Shown here in pieces: positions 42,576 through 50,665 of a stretch of 64,000 nt of DNA; within the stretch, counting starts at the first letter, position 1, and every line of letters starts with the position of its first letter. This DNA comes from DASVRA01 sp036388855. GTDB taxonomy: Bacteria; Pseudomonadota; Alphaproteobacteria; Caulobacterales; Caulobacteraceae. The position numbers and the translations under genes are program-made. Below the pieces are notes generated by a model that did not search any database, was not told where the DNA came from, and worked only from the letters and a program-made list of their open reading frames with translations. Location: positions 50,388-114,387 of the forward strand of contig DASVRA010000017.1 in assembly GCA_036388855.1 (NCBI GenBank), written 5' to 3'.

Positions 42576-43478
42576 TCAAATCTGGTAAAAATCTCCCGGG
42601 TCCAGCGTTCCCTGGTACCCGGTGATCTCCACGATCAGGTCGTGCGCCCCCTCGTAGCCGGCGGCGGAGTGCAGGTTCACGATCAGGTATGAATGGCCCT
42701 TCAGGTCGCCGCTGCTCGCGGTGAAGATCAGCGCCCCGTCCAACCCCAGCGCGGTCGCCCCGACCTGGCGCTCCAGGTCGGCGATGAAGCTGCCGGCCGA
42801 CAGCTCCCCGAACACCCCGCTCTCAATGTCGGGCACGGACCCGCCGTCGGGCAGGAAGAACCGGTCCTCCGACAGGTCCAGCCCGACGATCCGGTCGTGC
42901 CCCAGCCCCAGCGACTCCTCCACCCGGCCCCAAGCGAACAGGTCGTTCCCCGCGCCGCCGACCAGCCGGTCCGCGCCATCGCCGCCTTCCAGGTAGTCGT
43001 CCCCGTCCCCGCCCTTGAGCGTATCGGCCAGGTCGCCGCCCTCCAGCAGGTCGAACCCGCTCCCGCCGATCACCCTGAAGCGCCCGTCATGCTCGTCGTG
43101 CCCATACCAGCCCAGCCCCTGGCCCGAACCCGTAAACGCCGAGGCGTCCACGGTCAGCACCGCCCCCGCCGCCACCAGCCCATCCTTGGCGTCGAACCGG
43201 ACCGCCCCGTCCGCATCAATGATGCGCAGCACCTCGACGCCGCTGAACTCGTCGTCCAGCCAGTACTCCTGCGTCCCGTAATCCCCCTCGAGCACCACGA
43301 CATCCCGCCCACGACCTCCGTCAATGCGGTCGCCGTCGTCGAGCGCCCCGCCCATCCGGAACACGTCGCCGCCCCGTCCGCCGATCGCCGTGTCGGCGCC
43401 CCCGCGCCCGAGGAAAAAGGTGTCGTCCCCCGCCGTGCCGTGCAGCGAGTCGTCCCCGCGAGTTCCACGGATCGCCAT
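42576..43478 (-). CDS. RTX calcium-binding repeat protein, short
   Basis: 300 residues. RTX-type repeats cluster at residues 3-55 (RGTRGDDSLHGTAGDDTFFL) and about 140-175 (GGDGDDYLEGGDGADRLVGG). The remaining sequence is a C-terminal domain of secreted RTX proteins (SYLIVNLHSAAGYEGAHDLI). No enzyme domain is apparent. This second RTX gene lies about 8 kb from the larger one at 34283 and also lacks a neighbouring type I exporter. Confidence 0.88.
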   Translation of the reverse strand: MAIRGTRGDDSLHGTAGDDTFFLGRGGADTAIGGRGGDVFRMGGALDDGDRIDGGRGRDVVVLEGDYGTQEYWLDDEFSGVEVLRIIDADGAVRFDAKDGLVAAGAVLTVDASAFTGSGQGLGWYGHDEHDGRFRVIGGSGFDLLEGGDLADTLKGGDGDDYLEGGDGADRLVGGAGNDLFAWGRVEESLGLGHDRIVGLDLSEDRFFLPDGGSVPDIESGVFGELSAGSFIADLERQVGATALGLDGALIFTASSGDLKGHSYLIVNLHSAAGYEGAHDLIVEITGYQGTLDPGDFYQI

Positions 43479-43694
43479 GTTCCATCCCCCAAACCGGCGC
43501 CGACGTTACGCCTATACTGGGGGAACGGACAGCCGCGGCCTCGCTCGTGTCAGTTTCCCGCGAGGAGAGTTCGCGCGCTTTGTGCCGTAGGTGCGTCGCA
43601 ATGACGCAACCTCCGCCGCCGCCGGGGCCCCGCCGCGCAACCTGCCGTGAAGGTTGTTAGCGCATCTTCCACGCGCCTGCGGGGGAAGCGGACG

Positions 43695-46355
43695 ATGATG
43701 AAAGTCCTGACCTGCCTCACGACGGACCACGATCTCAGGTTCGTCGCCGTGGCGGCGCTGGTCTGCCTGATGTCCTCGATCGTGGCCTTCCGCCTCTATG
43801 CGCGCGCCCAGGCCGCCGCCGGCCGGTCGCGCTGGGGCTGGGTGTCGCTGACCGGCTTCGCGGCGGGCGCGGGGACCTGGGCGACCCATTTCATTGCCAT
43901 GCTGGCCTACGAACCCGGCTTCGCCACCGGCTATCTGGTCAGCGGCACTCTGCTGTCGCTGCTGTTCGCGGCGGTCTCCGCCGCGGCCGGCTTCGCCCTG
44001 GCGGCTTCGCCCGGCGGGCGGCCGCTGTTGCGCCGGGCTCTGGCCGGAGCGTTGATCGGCGCCGGCGTGGGCCTGATGCACTACACCGGCATGGCGGCCT
44101 TCCGCACCCAGGGGATCGTGTTCTGGCAGCAGGGCTATGTGGCCGCCTCGCTGCTGATCGGGGCGGGCCTGGGGGCGCTTGCGCTGGTGGCCGGGGGCGG
44201 GGGCTCGCGCAAGGCGTGGCGGGTGGCGGCGGGGCCGCTGCTGCTTACCGCCGCGATCAGCGGCCTGCATTTCACCGCCATGGCCGCGGTGGCCATCCTG
44301 CCCGACACCTCCCGGGCGGTGCCGCCGGGCGCGCTCTCGCACGGCGCCATGGTGCTGATCGTTTCGAGCTTGGCGCTGCTGATCATCGCCGCCGCCGTCG
44401 GCATGGTGGTCGTGGACGAGGCCAGCCGCGGGAGCAGCCTGAGGACCCTGCGCGGAGCCATCGACGCCTTGCCCGAGGGCATGGCCTATTTCGACCCGCA
44501 CGGCCGCTGCGTGATCTGGAACCAGAGGTACGCCGACCTGGCGCCTGGCGGGGCGAACCTCAAAGCCGGCTTCACCTTGCCCGACCTCCTGCGCAAGGGC
44601 CTGGCGGAAGGCCGCTACCCCGTCGCCCGTGGACGCGAAGACGCGTGGCTTGCGGAACGCCTGGCCCGCAACGCCGCCCCCTCGGGCCCGGTCGAGCACC
44701 GCCTGGCCGATGGAACCTGGCTGCGGGTGGAGGAGCGGCGCACGCCCGACGGCGGCACAGCGGCGGTGTGCGTTGACGTGACCGAGCTGAAGCGCCGCGA
44801 AGCCTCGTTCCGGCTGATGTTCGAAAACAACCCCGCGCCCATGTGGCTCTGGGACCAGGGGAGCTTCGCCTTCGTCGACGTCAACGCCGCGGCCCAGCGC
44901 CAGTACGGCTGGTCGCGCGAGCAGTTCCTGGGGATGAGCGTATTCGACGTGCTCGCCCCCGAGGAGCATGAGTTCCTCCACCAGCTGATCGCGGCCCGCG
45001 CGCACGGCGGCTACGTCGGCGAGCGGGTATGGCGCCACCGGCGCGCCGACGGCTCGGAGATCGACGTGCGCCCCTACACCGAGGTGTTCCCTCGCCCCGA
45101 AGGGCCGGCGATCCTGGCCGCCCTGTTCGACGTCACTGACCAGGTTGCGGCCGAGGCCGAACTCCGGTCCACCGCCGAAACCCTGAGCCGCGCCAAGTCG
45201 GACGCTGAGGCGGCCAACAGGGCCAAGAGCCAGTTCCTCGCCAACATGAGCCACGAGATCAGGACGCCGCTGAACGGCGTGATCGGCGTGGCCGACATCC
45301 TGTCGGGCACCCCTCTCGACGGCAAACAGCAGGAGATGGTGGAGATCGTCCGCTCCTCGGCGGCCTCGCTGGAGCGGCTGCTGTCCGACGTGCTGGACCT
45401 GGCGCGGGTGGAGTCCGGGCGGCTCGACATCCAGTCGGAGGCCTTCGACCTCGACGAGGTCGTCTCCTCGGTCGCCGGCTGGGGCGAGGTCAAGGCCGGT
45501 GAAAAGCAGGTCAAGCTGCGCGTCGAAACCGCCGCCGCGGGCGGCCGCCGGGTGCTGGGCGATCCTGGGCGGCTTCGCCAGATCCTGGCCAACCTGGTCA
45601 GCAACGCGGTCAAGTTCACCGAGGCCGGAGAGGTCGTTGTCGCCGTGGAGGGGCCAGACGCCGGCGACGAGTGGCGTTTCCACGTCTCGGACACGGGAAT
45701 CGGCTTCGACGAGGAGACCCGCCAGACCATCTTCGAACGCTTTCGGCAGGCCGACGGCTCGATCACCCGCCGCTATGGCGGCTCGGGCCTGGGCCTGGCC
45801 ATCTCCAGCGAGCTGGCGAGGCTGATGGGCGGGGAGATGAGCTGCGAAAGCACGCCCGGCCAGGGCTCGGTGTTCACCCTTGCCCTCGGTCTGCCGCCCG
45901 CCGCGGCCCTGGAGGCGCCGTCAGCGCCGTCCCCGCCCGAGTCCGGGGCCTGCGAGCGGCTGCACATCCTCCTGGCCGACGACCATCCTACCAACCGCAA
46001 GGTGGTGGAGATGATGCTGGCCATGACCGACGCGGAACTGGTCATGGTCGAGAACGGCCTGGAGGCCTGTGAGGCGGTCGAGGCGCGCGCCTTCGACCTG
46101 ATCCTGATGGACATGCAGATGCCGGTGATGGACGGGCTGACCGCCAACCGCCGCATCCGTCAGTTCGAGGCCGCCGCGCGCCGCCCGCGCACCCCGATCA
46201 TCATGCTCACCGCCAACGCCATGCCCGAGCACGTCCGCGCCAGCCACGCCTCGGGCGCCGACCGCCACGTGGCCAAGCCGGTGCAGGCGCAGGTGCTGTT
46301 CGCCGCCATCCACGAGGTGGTGAACGACAACCATGCGGCGGAGAAGGTCGCCTGA
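43695..46355 (+). CDS. Hybrid sensor histidine kinase with MHYT sensor domain
   Basis: About 886 residues. Seven-helix MHYT sensor (about 1-240; repeats WATHFIAMLAYEPGF, MHYTGMAAF, HFTAMAAV), two PAS-like regions (about 250-330 and 375-500), DHp helix NMSHEIRTPLNGVIGVADIL, HATPase (DTGIGFDEET, YGGSGLGLAI) and a C-terminal receiver (LLADDHPTNRKVVEMM; Asp in LILMDMQMPVMDGLT). MHYT domains are proposed to sense oxygen, CO or NO through copper. The start at 43695 gives ATGATG; the earlier ATG at 43647 is disfavoured. Confidence 0.93.
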   Translation: MMKVLTCLTTDHDLRFVAVAALVCLMSSIVAFRLYARAQAAAGRSRWGWVSLTGFAAGAGTWATHFIAMLAYEPGFATGYLVSGTLLSLLFAAVSAAAGFALAASPGGRPLLRRALAGALIGAGVGLMHYTGMAAFRTQGIVFWQQGYVAASLLIGAGLGALALVAGGGGSRKAWRVAAGPLLLTAAISGLHFTAMAAVAILPDTSRAVPPGALSHGAMVLIVSSLALLIIAAAVGMVVVDEASRGSSLRTLRGAIDALPEGMAYFDPHGRCVIWNQRYADLAPGGANLKAGFTLPDLLRKGLAEGRYPVARGREDAWLAERLARNAAPSGPVEHRLADGTWLRVEERRTPDGGTAAVCVDVTELKRREASFRLMFENNPAPMWLWDQGSFAFVDVNAAAQRQYGWSREQFLGMSVFDVLAPEEHEFLHQLIAARAHGGYVGERVWRHRRADGSEIDVRPYTEVFPRPEGPAILAALFDVTDQVAAEAELRSTAETLSRAKSDAEAANRAKSQFLANMSHEIRTPLNGVIGVADILSGTPLDGKQQEMVEIVRSSAASLERLLSDVLDLARVESGRLDIQSEAFDLDEVVSSVAGWGEVKAGEKQVKLRVETAAAGGRRVLGDPGRLRQILANLVSNAVKFTEAGEVVVAVEGPDAGDEWRFHVSDTGIGFDEETRQTIFERFRQADGSITRRYGGSGLGLAISSELARLMGGEMSCESTPGQGSVFTLALGLPPAAALEAPSAPSPPESGACERLHILLADDHPTNRKVVEMMLAMTDAELVMVENGLEACEAVEARAFDLILMDMQMPVMDGLTANRRIRQFEAAARRPRTPIIMLTANAMPEHVRASHASGADRHVAKPVQAQVLFAAIHEVVNDNHAAEKVA

Positions 46356-46362
46356 AGGGCGG

Positions 46363-48633
46363 TCACTCCGCGGCCCGCATTTGGGCGTAGCCCAGACGCC
46401 CGTTCAGCTTGTCCAGGAGATCGGCGGCGGCTTCGGGGATGTTCGTGCCTGGGAGGAAGACGGCGGCTACGCCTGCGTCGAAAAGAGGCTGGAGGTCTTC
46501 GGGGGGGATCACGCCGCCGACGACGACCATGATGTCGGGACGGCCGAGCCTTTCCAGTTCGTTCATCAGCTCGGGCACCAGGGTGAGGTGGCCAGCGGCT
46601 AGGGAGGAGGCGCCGACGGCGTGGACGCCAGCGTCGGCGGCCTGGCGGGCGGCTTCGGCGGGGGTCTGGAACAGGGGGCCGACCTCGACTTCGAAGCCCA
46701 AGTCGGAGAAGGCGGAGGCGACGACCTTCTGACCCCGGTCGTGACCGTCCTGGCCGAGCTTGGCGACCATCACCTTGGGGGGGCGGCCGTCGGCTTCGCG
46801 GAAGGCGGTGACCATGGCCTTGGCGCGTTGGGATTCGGGAGATGAGCCGGCGCCCTGGCCGTAGACGCCGCGGACCAGCTTGGGCTGGGCGACGTGGCGG
46901 CCGAAGCCCTTTTCCAGGGCGAGGCTGATTTCACCGACCGTGGCCTTGGCGCGGGCGGCTTCGACGGAGAGCTGGAGCAGGTTGGCGCCGCCGCGGGCGC
47001 CGTTTTCGAGGGCCGTGAGCGCGGCTTCGACGGCGGCGGGGTCGCGTTCGGCGCGCAGGCGGTCGAGCTTGTCGATCTGGCGGGCGCGCACGGCGGCGTT
47101 GTCGACTTTGAGCACCGGGACATCGTCCGGGGTTTCGGGGCGGAAGCGGTTGACGCCGATCACGGCCTGCTCGCCGGTGTCGATGCGGGCCTGGGTGCGG
47201 GCGGCGGCTTCCTCGATGCGGGACTTCGGCAAGCCGGCCTCGATGGCTTTGGCCATGCCGCCGAGCTGTTCGACCTCGTGGATGTGGTCAAGGGCGCGGG
47301 CGGCGAGGTCGGCGGTGAGGCGTTCGACGTACCAGGAGCCGCCCCAGGGGTCGGCGGTGCGGGTGATGCCGCCCTCCAGCTGGAGCAGCAACTGGGTGTT
47401 GCGGGCGATGCGGGCGGAGAAGTCGGTGGGCAGCGCCAGCGCCTCGTCGAGGGCGTTGGTGTGCAGGGACTGGGTTCCGCCGCCGACAGCCGCGAGGGCT
47501 TCGACGCAGGTGCGGGCGACGTTGTTGAACACGTCCTGAGCGGCAAGGCTCCAGCCGGAGGTCTGACAGTGGGCGCGCAAGGAGAGGGAGCGGTCGTCCT
47601 TGGGGTCAAAGTGCTCGCGCATCAGCTTGGCCCAGAGGAGGCGGCCGGCGCGGAGCTTGGCGATCTCCATGAAGGGGTTCATGCCGACGCCCCAGAAGAA
47701 GGAGATGCGGGGGGCGAAGGCGTCCACATCGAGACCGGCGTTGATGCCGGCGCGGACGTATTCGACACCGTCGGCGAGGGTATAGGCGAGTTCGAGGTCG
47801 GCGGTCGCTCCGGCCTCTTGCATATGGTAGCCGCTGACCGAGATGGAGTTGAAGCGCGGCATCTCCTTGGCCGTGTAGGCGAAGATGTCGGAGACGATGC
47901 GTAAAGAGGGCTCAGGCGGGTAGATGTAGGTGTTGCGGACCATGAATTCTTTCAGAATGTCGTTCTGGATGGTTCCTGAAAGATCTCGAGGTTTGACGCC
48001 TTGTTCTTCGGCGGCGGTGATGTAGAGCGCCATGACCGGCAGGACGGCGCCGTTCATGGTCATGGAGACGCTGATCTGATCCAGCGGGATTTGATCGAAC
48101 AATATCCGCATGTCGTAGATCGAATCGATGGCCACGCCGGCCATGCCGACGTCGCCTTTCACCCGCTCGTGGTCGGAGTCGTAGCCGCGGTGGGTGGCGA
48201 GGTCGAAGGCGACCGACAGGCCCTTTTGGCCGCCGGCGAGGTTGCGGCGGTAGAAGGCGTTGGAGTCCTCGGCGGTGGAGAAGCCGGCGTACTGGCGTAG
48301 TGTCCACGGGTTGGTGACGTACATCGTCGGGTAGGGGCCGCGCAGGTAGGGCGGCAGGCCTGGGTGGCCGTGGATGTGCTCCAGCCCCTCAATGGCGGCG
48401 GGAGCGTAGGCGGGACGGACGGGGATGCCCTCGGGAGTGAGCCACGACCCCTCCCCCTCGATGGGGGAGGGGCAGGGGTGGGGGTGTGCACTCGACTTGG
48501 AAGAACCTGGCGCTGTAGGCTCTGAGCCCGTTCGCGCTGAACCTTTCGCGGACGGTGCGTTCACCCCCATCCCAACCCTTCCCCCATCGAGGGGGAAGGG
48601 CTCATGGGTGAAATCAGGAATCGTCGTCGTCAT
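46363..48633 (-). CDS. Methylmalonyl-CoA mutase large subunit with repeat-encoded N-terminal insert
   Basis: 756 residues. Core motifs: YPTMYVTNPWTLRQYAGFST, AFDLATHRGYDSDHERVKGD, and a C-terminal B12-binding domain with DGHDRGQKVVASAF, the DxHxxG motif. It isomerises methylmalonyl-CoA and succinyl-CoA with adenosylcobalamin. Between MTTTIPDFTHE and SWLTPEGIPVRPAY lie about 50 low-complexity residues (PLDGGRVGMGVN; SSAHPHPCPSPIEGEGSW) encoded by two inverted palindromic elements. The start overlaps the preceding gene by 20 bases. Confidence 0.95.
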   Translation of the reverse strand: MTTTIPDFTHEPFPLDGGRVGMGVNAPSAKGSARTGSEPTAPGSSKSSAHPHPCPSPIEGEGSWLTPEGIPVRPAYAPAAIEGLEHIHGHPGLPPYLRGPYPTMYVTNPWTLRQYAGFSTAEDSNAFYRRNLAGGQKGLSVAFDLATHRGYDSDHERVKGDVGMAGVAIDSIYDMRILFDQIPLDQISVSMTMNGAVLPVMALYITAAEEQGVKPRDLSGTIQNDILKEFMVRNTYIYPPEPSLRIVSDIFAYTAKEMPRFNSISVSGYHMQEAGATADLELAYTLADGVEYVRAGINAGLDVDAFAPRISFFWGVGMNPFMEIAKLRAGRLLWAKLMREHFDPKDDRSLSLRAHCQTSGWSLAAQDVFNNVARTCVEALAAVGGGTQSLHTNALDEALALPTDFSARIARNTQLLLQLEGGITRTADPWGGSWYVERLTADLAARALDHIHEVEQLGGMAKAIEAGLPKSRIEEAAARTQARIDTGEQAVIGVNRFRPETPDDVPVLKVDNAAVRARQIDKLDRLRAERDPAAVEAALTALENGARGGANLLQLSVEAARAKATVGEISLALEKGFGRHVAQPKLVRGVYGQGAGSSPESQRAKAMVTAFREADGRPPKVMVAKLGQDGHDRGQKVVASAFSDLGFEVEVGPLFQTPAEAARQAADAGVHAVGASSLAAGHLTLVPELMNELERLGRPDIMVVVGGVIPPEDLQPLFDAGVAAVFLPGTNIPEAAADLLDKLNGRLGYAQMRAAE
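48446..48606. repeat. Inverted pair of palindromic elements within the mutase gene
   Basis: Element A (48446-48486) contains CCCTCCCCC/GGGGGAGGG arms around TCGAT; element B (48561-48606) contains CTTCCCCC/GGGGGAAG around ATCGA and is in reverse orientation. Both keep the mutase reading frame open. The intervening ~75 bases are not palindromic. Confidence 0.8.
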
Positions 48634-49048
48634 CGTCGGACATTCCCGGACGGGCCCAGTCGGCGTCGTCGTCTTCGTCCTCCTCCTCGGAGGACTCCGC
48701 GTCCAGCAGGGAGAGCCAGACGGGGTCGGTGTCGGCCACGACCTCCACGTCCTCCATGAGCGCGATGGCGGTGTCGCCGTTTGGCAGGAGCAGGCCGGCG
48801 ACCTCCATCTCGACGCCGTCCTCGGTTTCGTGGGCTTCAGCCTGGACCAGGAGGGCGGCGAACTCCTCGTCCTCGCCGTACCAGATCACCGGATGGGGGA
48901 CTTCGGTGTCGATCACCCGGCCGTTGAAGGTGTCGGACAGGGCAAAGACGGCGTGGGCCTCCTCGACGTCGTGGGGCGTGGCGACATGGGCGGCGAACGG
49001 GCGGACGAGGCGCCAGGTGGAGGCGTCGTAGCCGGGGCGCGCGCTCAA
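48614..49048 (-). CDS. Acidic hypothetical protein between mutase subunits
   Basis: 144 residues from a TTG overlapping the mutA stop (TTGA). Start: SARPGYDASTWRLVRPFAAH. The middle has a beta-rich pattern (RVIDTEVPHPVIWYGEDEEF, later METEVAGLLLPNGDTAIALM-like sequence) and the end is strongly acidic, finishing DDDDDDS. No family is recognised. It overlaps mutA and mutB at both ends, implying tight translational coupling with both subunits. Confidence 0.75.
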   Translation of the reverse strand: MSARPGYDASTWRLVRPFAAHVATPHDVEEAHAVFALSDTFNGRVIDTEVPHPVIWYGEDEEFAALLVQAEAHETEDGVEMEVAGLLLPNGDTAIALMEDVEVVADTDPVWLSLLDAESSEEEDEDDDADWARPGMSDDDDDDS

Positions 49049-50535
49049 GCGAGGGCTCCGTCGGCTGTCTCCAGAGTCTCGGCGACGCGGATGGGGGCGA
49101 GGGGCGGGCAGCGGCTGTCTTCGCCAGGGAGGCGCGCCAGGTGTCGCGCCTTGTCGCCGGATGTATCGGGAATGCCTGTCGCGGGAGTCTCCACCTCGAC
49201 GGGGCGTTCGTCGGGGTTGGGGTAGAGGGTGACGCCCAGGATGCCGCGGTGTTCGGCGGCGGAGAGGAGGGCGCGGCGGGGGCCTTCGAGGTTGGCGGCG
49301 AGGTAGCCGGACTTCAGGGCCTCGACGGCGCCGTCCTGGCGTTCGATGGCCTGGAAGACGGACCAGCCTTCGCGGGCAAGGTCGTGGGTGAGGCTTTCGA
49401 CGAACCAGGCGCCGGCGGCGGGGTCGGCGACGCGGCCCAAGTGGGATTCCTCCATCAGCACGAGCTGGATGTTGCGGGCCTGGCGGCGGGCGAAGGGGGT
49501 GGGGCGGCCGATGGCGTCGGTGAAAGGATGGAGGACGATCGTGTCGGCGCCGCCGGCGGCCGCGGCGAAGGCGGCGTGGGTGAGGCGCAGCATGTTGGTC
49601 CAGGGGTCGACCCGGGTCAGCATGCGGCGGGAGGACCGGGCTTCCACGCGCTGGGGCGGGGGCGCGAGCGTATGCGCGGGGGCGCAGGCGCGCGTGAGGC
49701 GCTCGCCGATCAGGCGGGCGGCGCGGAGCTTGGCCAGGGTGACGAAGATGTCGGCGTCGGCGCTCACGCCCAGGATTATGCGGTCGAGCGGGAGGGGGTT
49801 GGGCGACATCGCGGTTTCGAGGGCGCGGGCGTAGGCGGCCCAGCAGGCGGCCATGAAGCCGAGCTCCTGGGCTTCGGAGCCGCCGGCTTCGTGGACGGCG
49901 CGGCCGGTGGCGAGGAACAAGCCTGCGTTGGGGTAGGCGGTGGAGAGGCGGCCGGCGGTTTCGGCGGCGCAGGCGATGTGAGCCTCGAGGGGGCCGGGGC
50001 TGGAGCCCTGCTCGGCGAAGGCGGAGATGGGGTCGAGGTGGAGGCCGAGGCGGGCGGCGGGGGAGCCTTTGGCGGCGCCGGCGAGCCAATCGGCGGCGTC
50101 GGGGCCGAGGTAGCCGGCGTCGAGGGCCACCCCGGCGGCTTCGAGGAGGACGCCGTCCAGCGCTTCGGCGAGATCCTCGGCGGAGGCTGCGGCGCAGCCC
50201 TTCTTCCCGGAAGGGTCGAGGGCGAGGAGGACGGAGGAGGCGCCGCCCGCGAGGCCCTCCAGGATTTGGCCGTTCGCGGCGGTCGCAGTGGGGGCGGCGA
50301 CGGGTGCGCGAATGTCCCACGGGCGGCCCGCGTCGTGCGGCGCGGCGCGGGGGAGCAGGCGGCCTTCGGGGGCGTCTTCGGCGGTGTAGAGAGGTTCGAT
50401 TTCCAGCCCATCGGCGGTGCGGGAGGTGAGGGTCTCGAAGGCGCGGCCTTTCAGGGATTTCTCGACCAGGCGCAGCCATTCCGAGCGCGCGGTCGGCGCG
50501 AATCCGGCGGATAAGTCGGCGGCCTCAAGGGTCAC
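49045..50535 (-). CDS. Methylmalonyl-CoA mutase small subunit
   Basis: 496 residues, beginning TLEAADLSAGFAPTARSEWL. Mutase beta-subunit motifs include LRAARLIGERLTRACAPAHT and VDPWTNMLRLTHAAFAAAAG, DTIVLHPFTDAIGRPTPFAR and AAGAWFVESLTHDLA. The cobalamin-binding end is degenerate, typical of the non-catalytic subunit. It pairs with the large subunit at 46363. The operon start region (50536-50665) is divergent with the tail-fibre-like gene. Confidence 0.93.
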   Translation of the reverse strand: MTLEAADLSAGFAPTARSEWLRLVEKSLKGRAFETLTSRTADGLEIEPLYTAEDAPEGRLLPRAAPHDAGRPWDIRAPVAAPTATAANGQILEGLAGGASSVLLALDPSGKKGCAAASAEDLAEALDGVLLEAAGVALDAGYLGPDAADWLAGAAKGSPAARLGLHLDPISAFAEQGSSPGPLEAHIACAAETAGRLSTAYPNAGLFLATGRAVHEAGGSEAQELGFMAACWAAYARALETAMSPNPLPLDRIILGVSADADIFVTLAKLRAARLIGERLTRACAPAHTLAPPPQRVEARSSRRMLTRVDPWTNMLRLTHAAFAAAAGGADTIVLHPFTDAIGRPTPFARRQARNIQLVLMEESHLGRVADPAAGAWFVESLTHDLAREGWSVFQAIERQDGAVEALKSGYLAANLEGPRRALLSAAEHRGILGVTLYPNPDERPVEVETPATGIPDTSGDKARHLARLPGEDSRCPPLAPIRVAETLETADGALA

Positions 50536-50665
50536 GGCGGGGGCTAACTCCTTGTTCGGGCTGGATGCGCCCGCGCGCAGGGGGGGTCAAGAAGCGGGGA
50601 AAGAGGCGGACTTATCCCCCCTGTTCCCAGTGGGGGGACAATGGCGGCGGATAAAGGAGACCGCC

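Noticed and set aside
43512..45683. Long minus-strand frame opposite the MHYT kinase
   Set aside because: Antisense shadow of a multi-domain protein with clear motifs on the plus strand.
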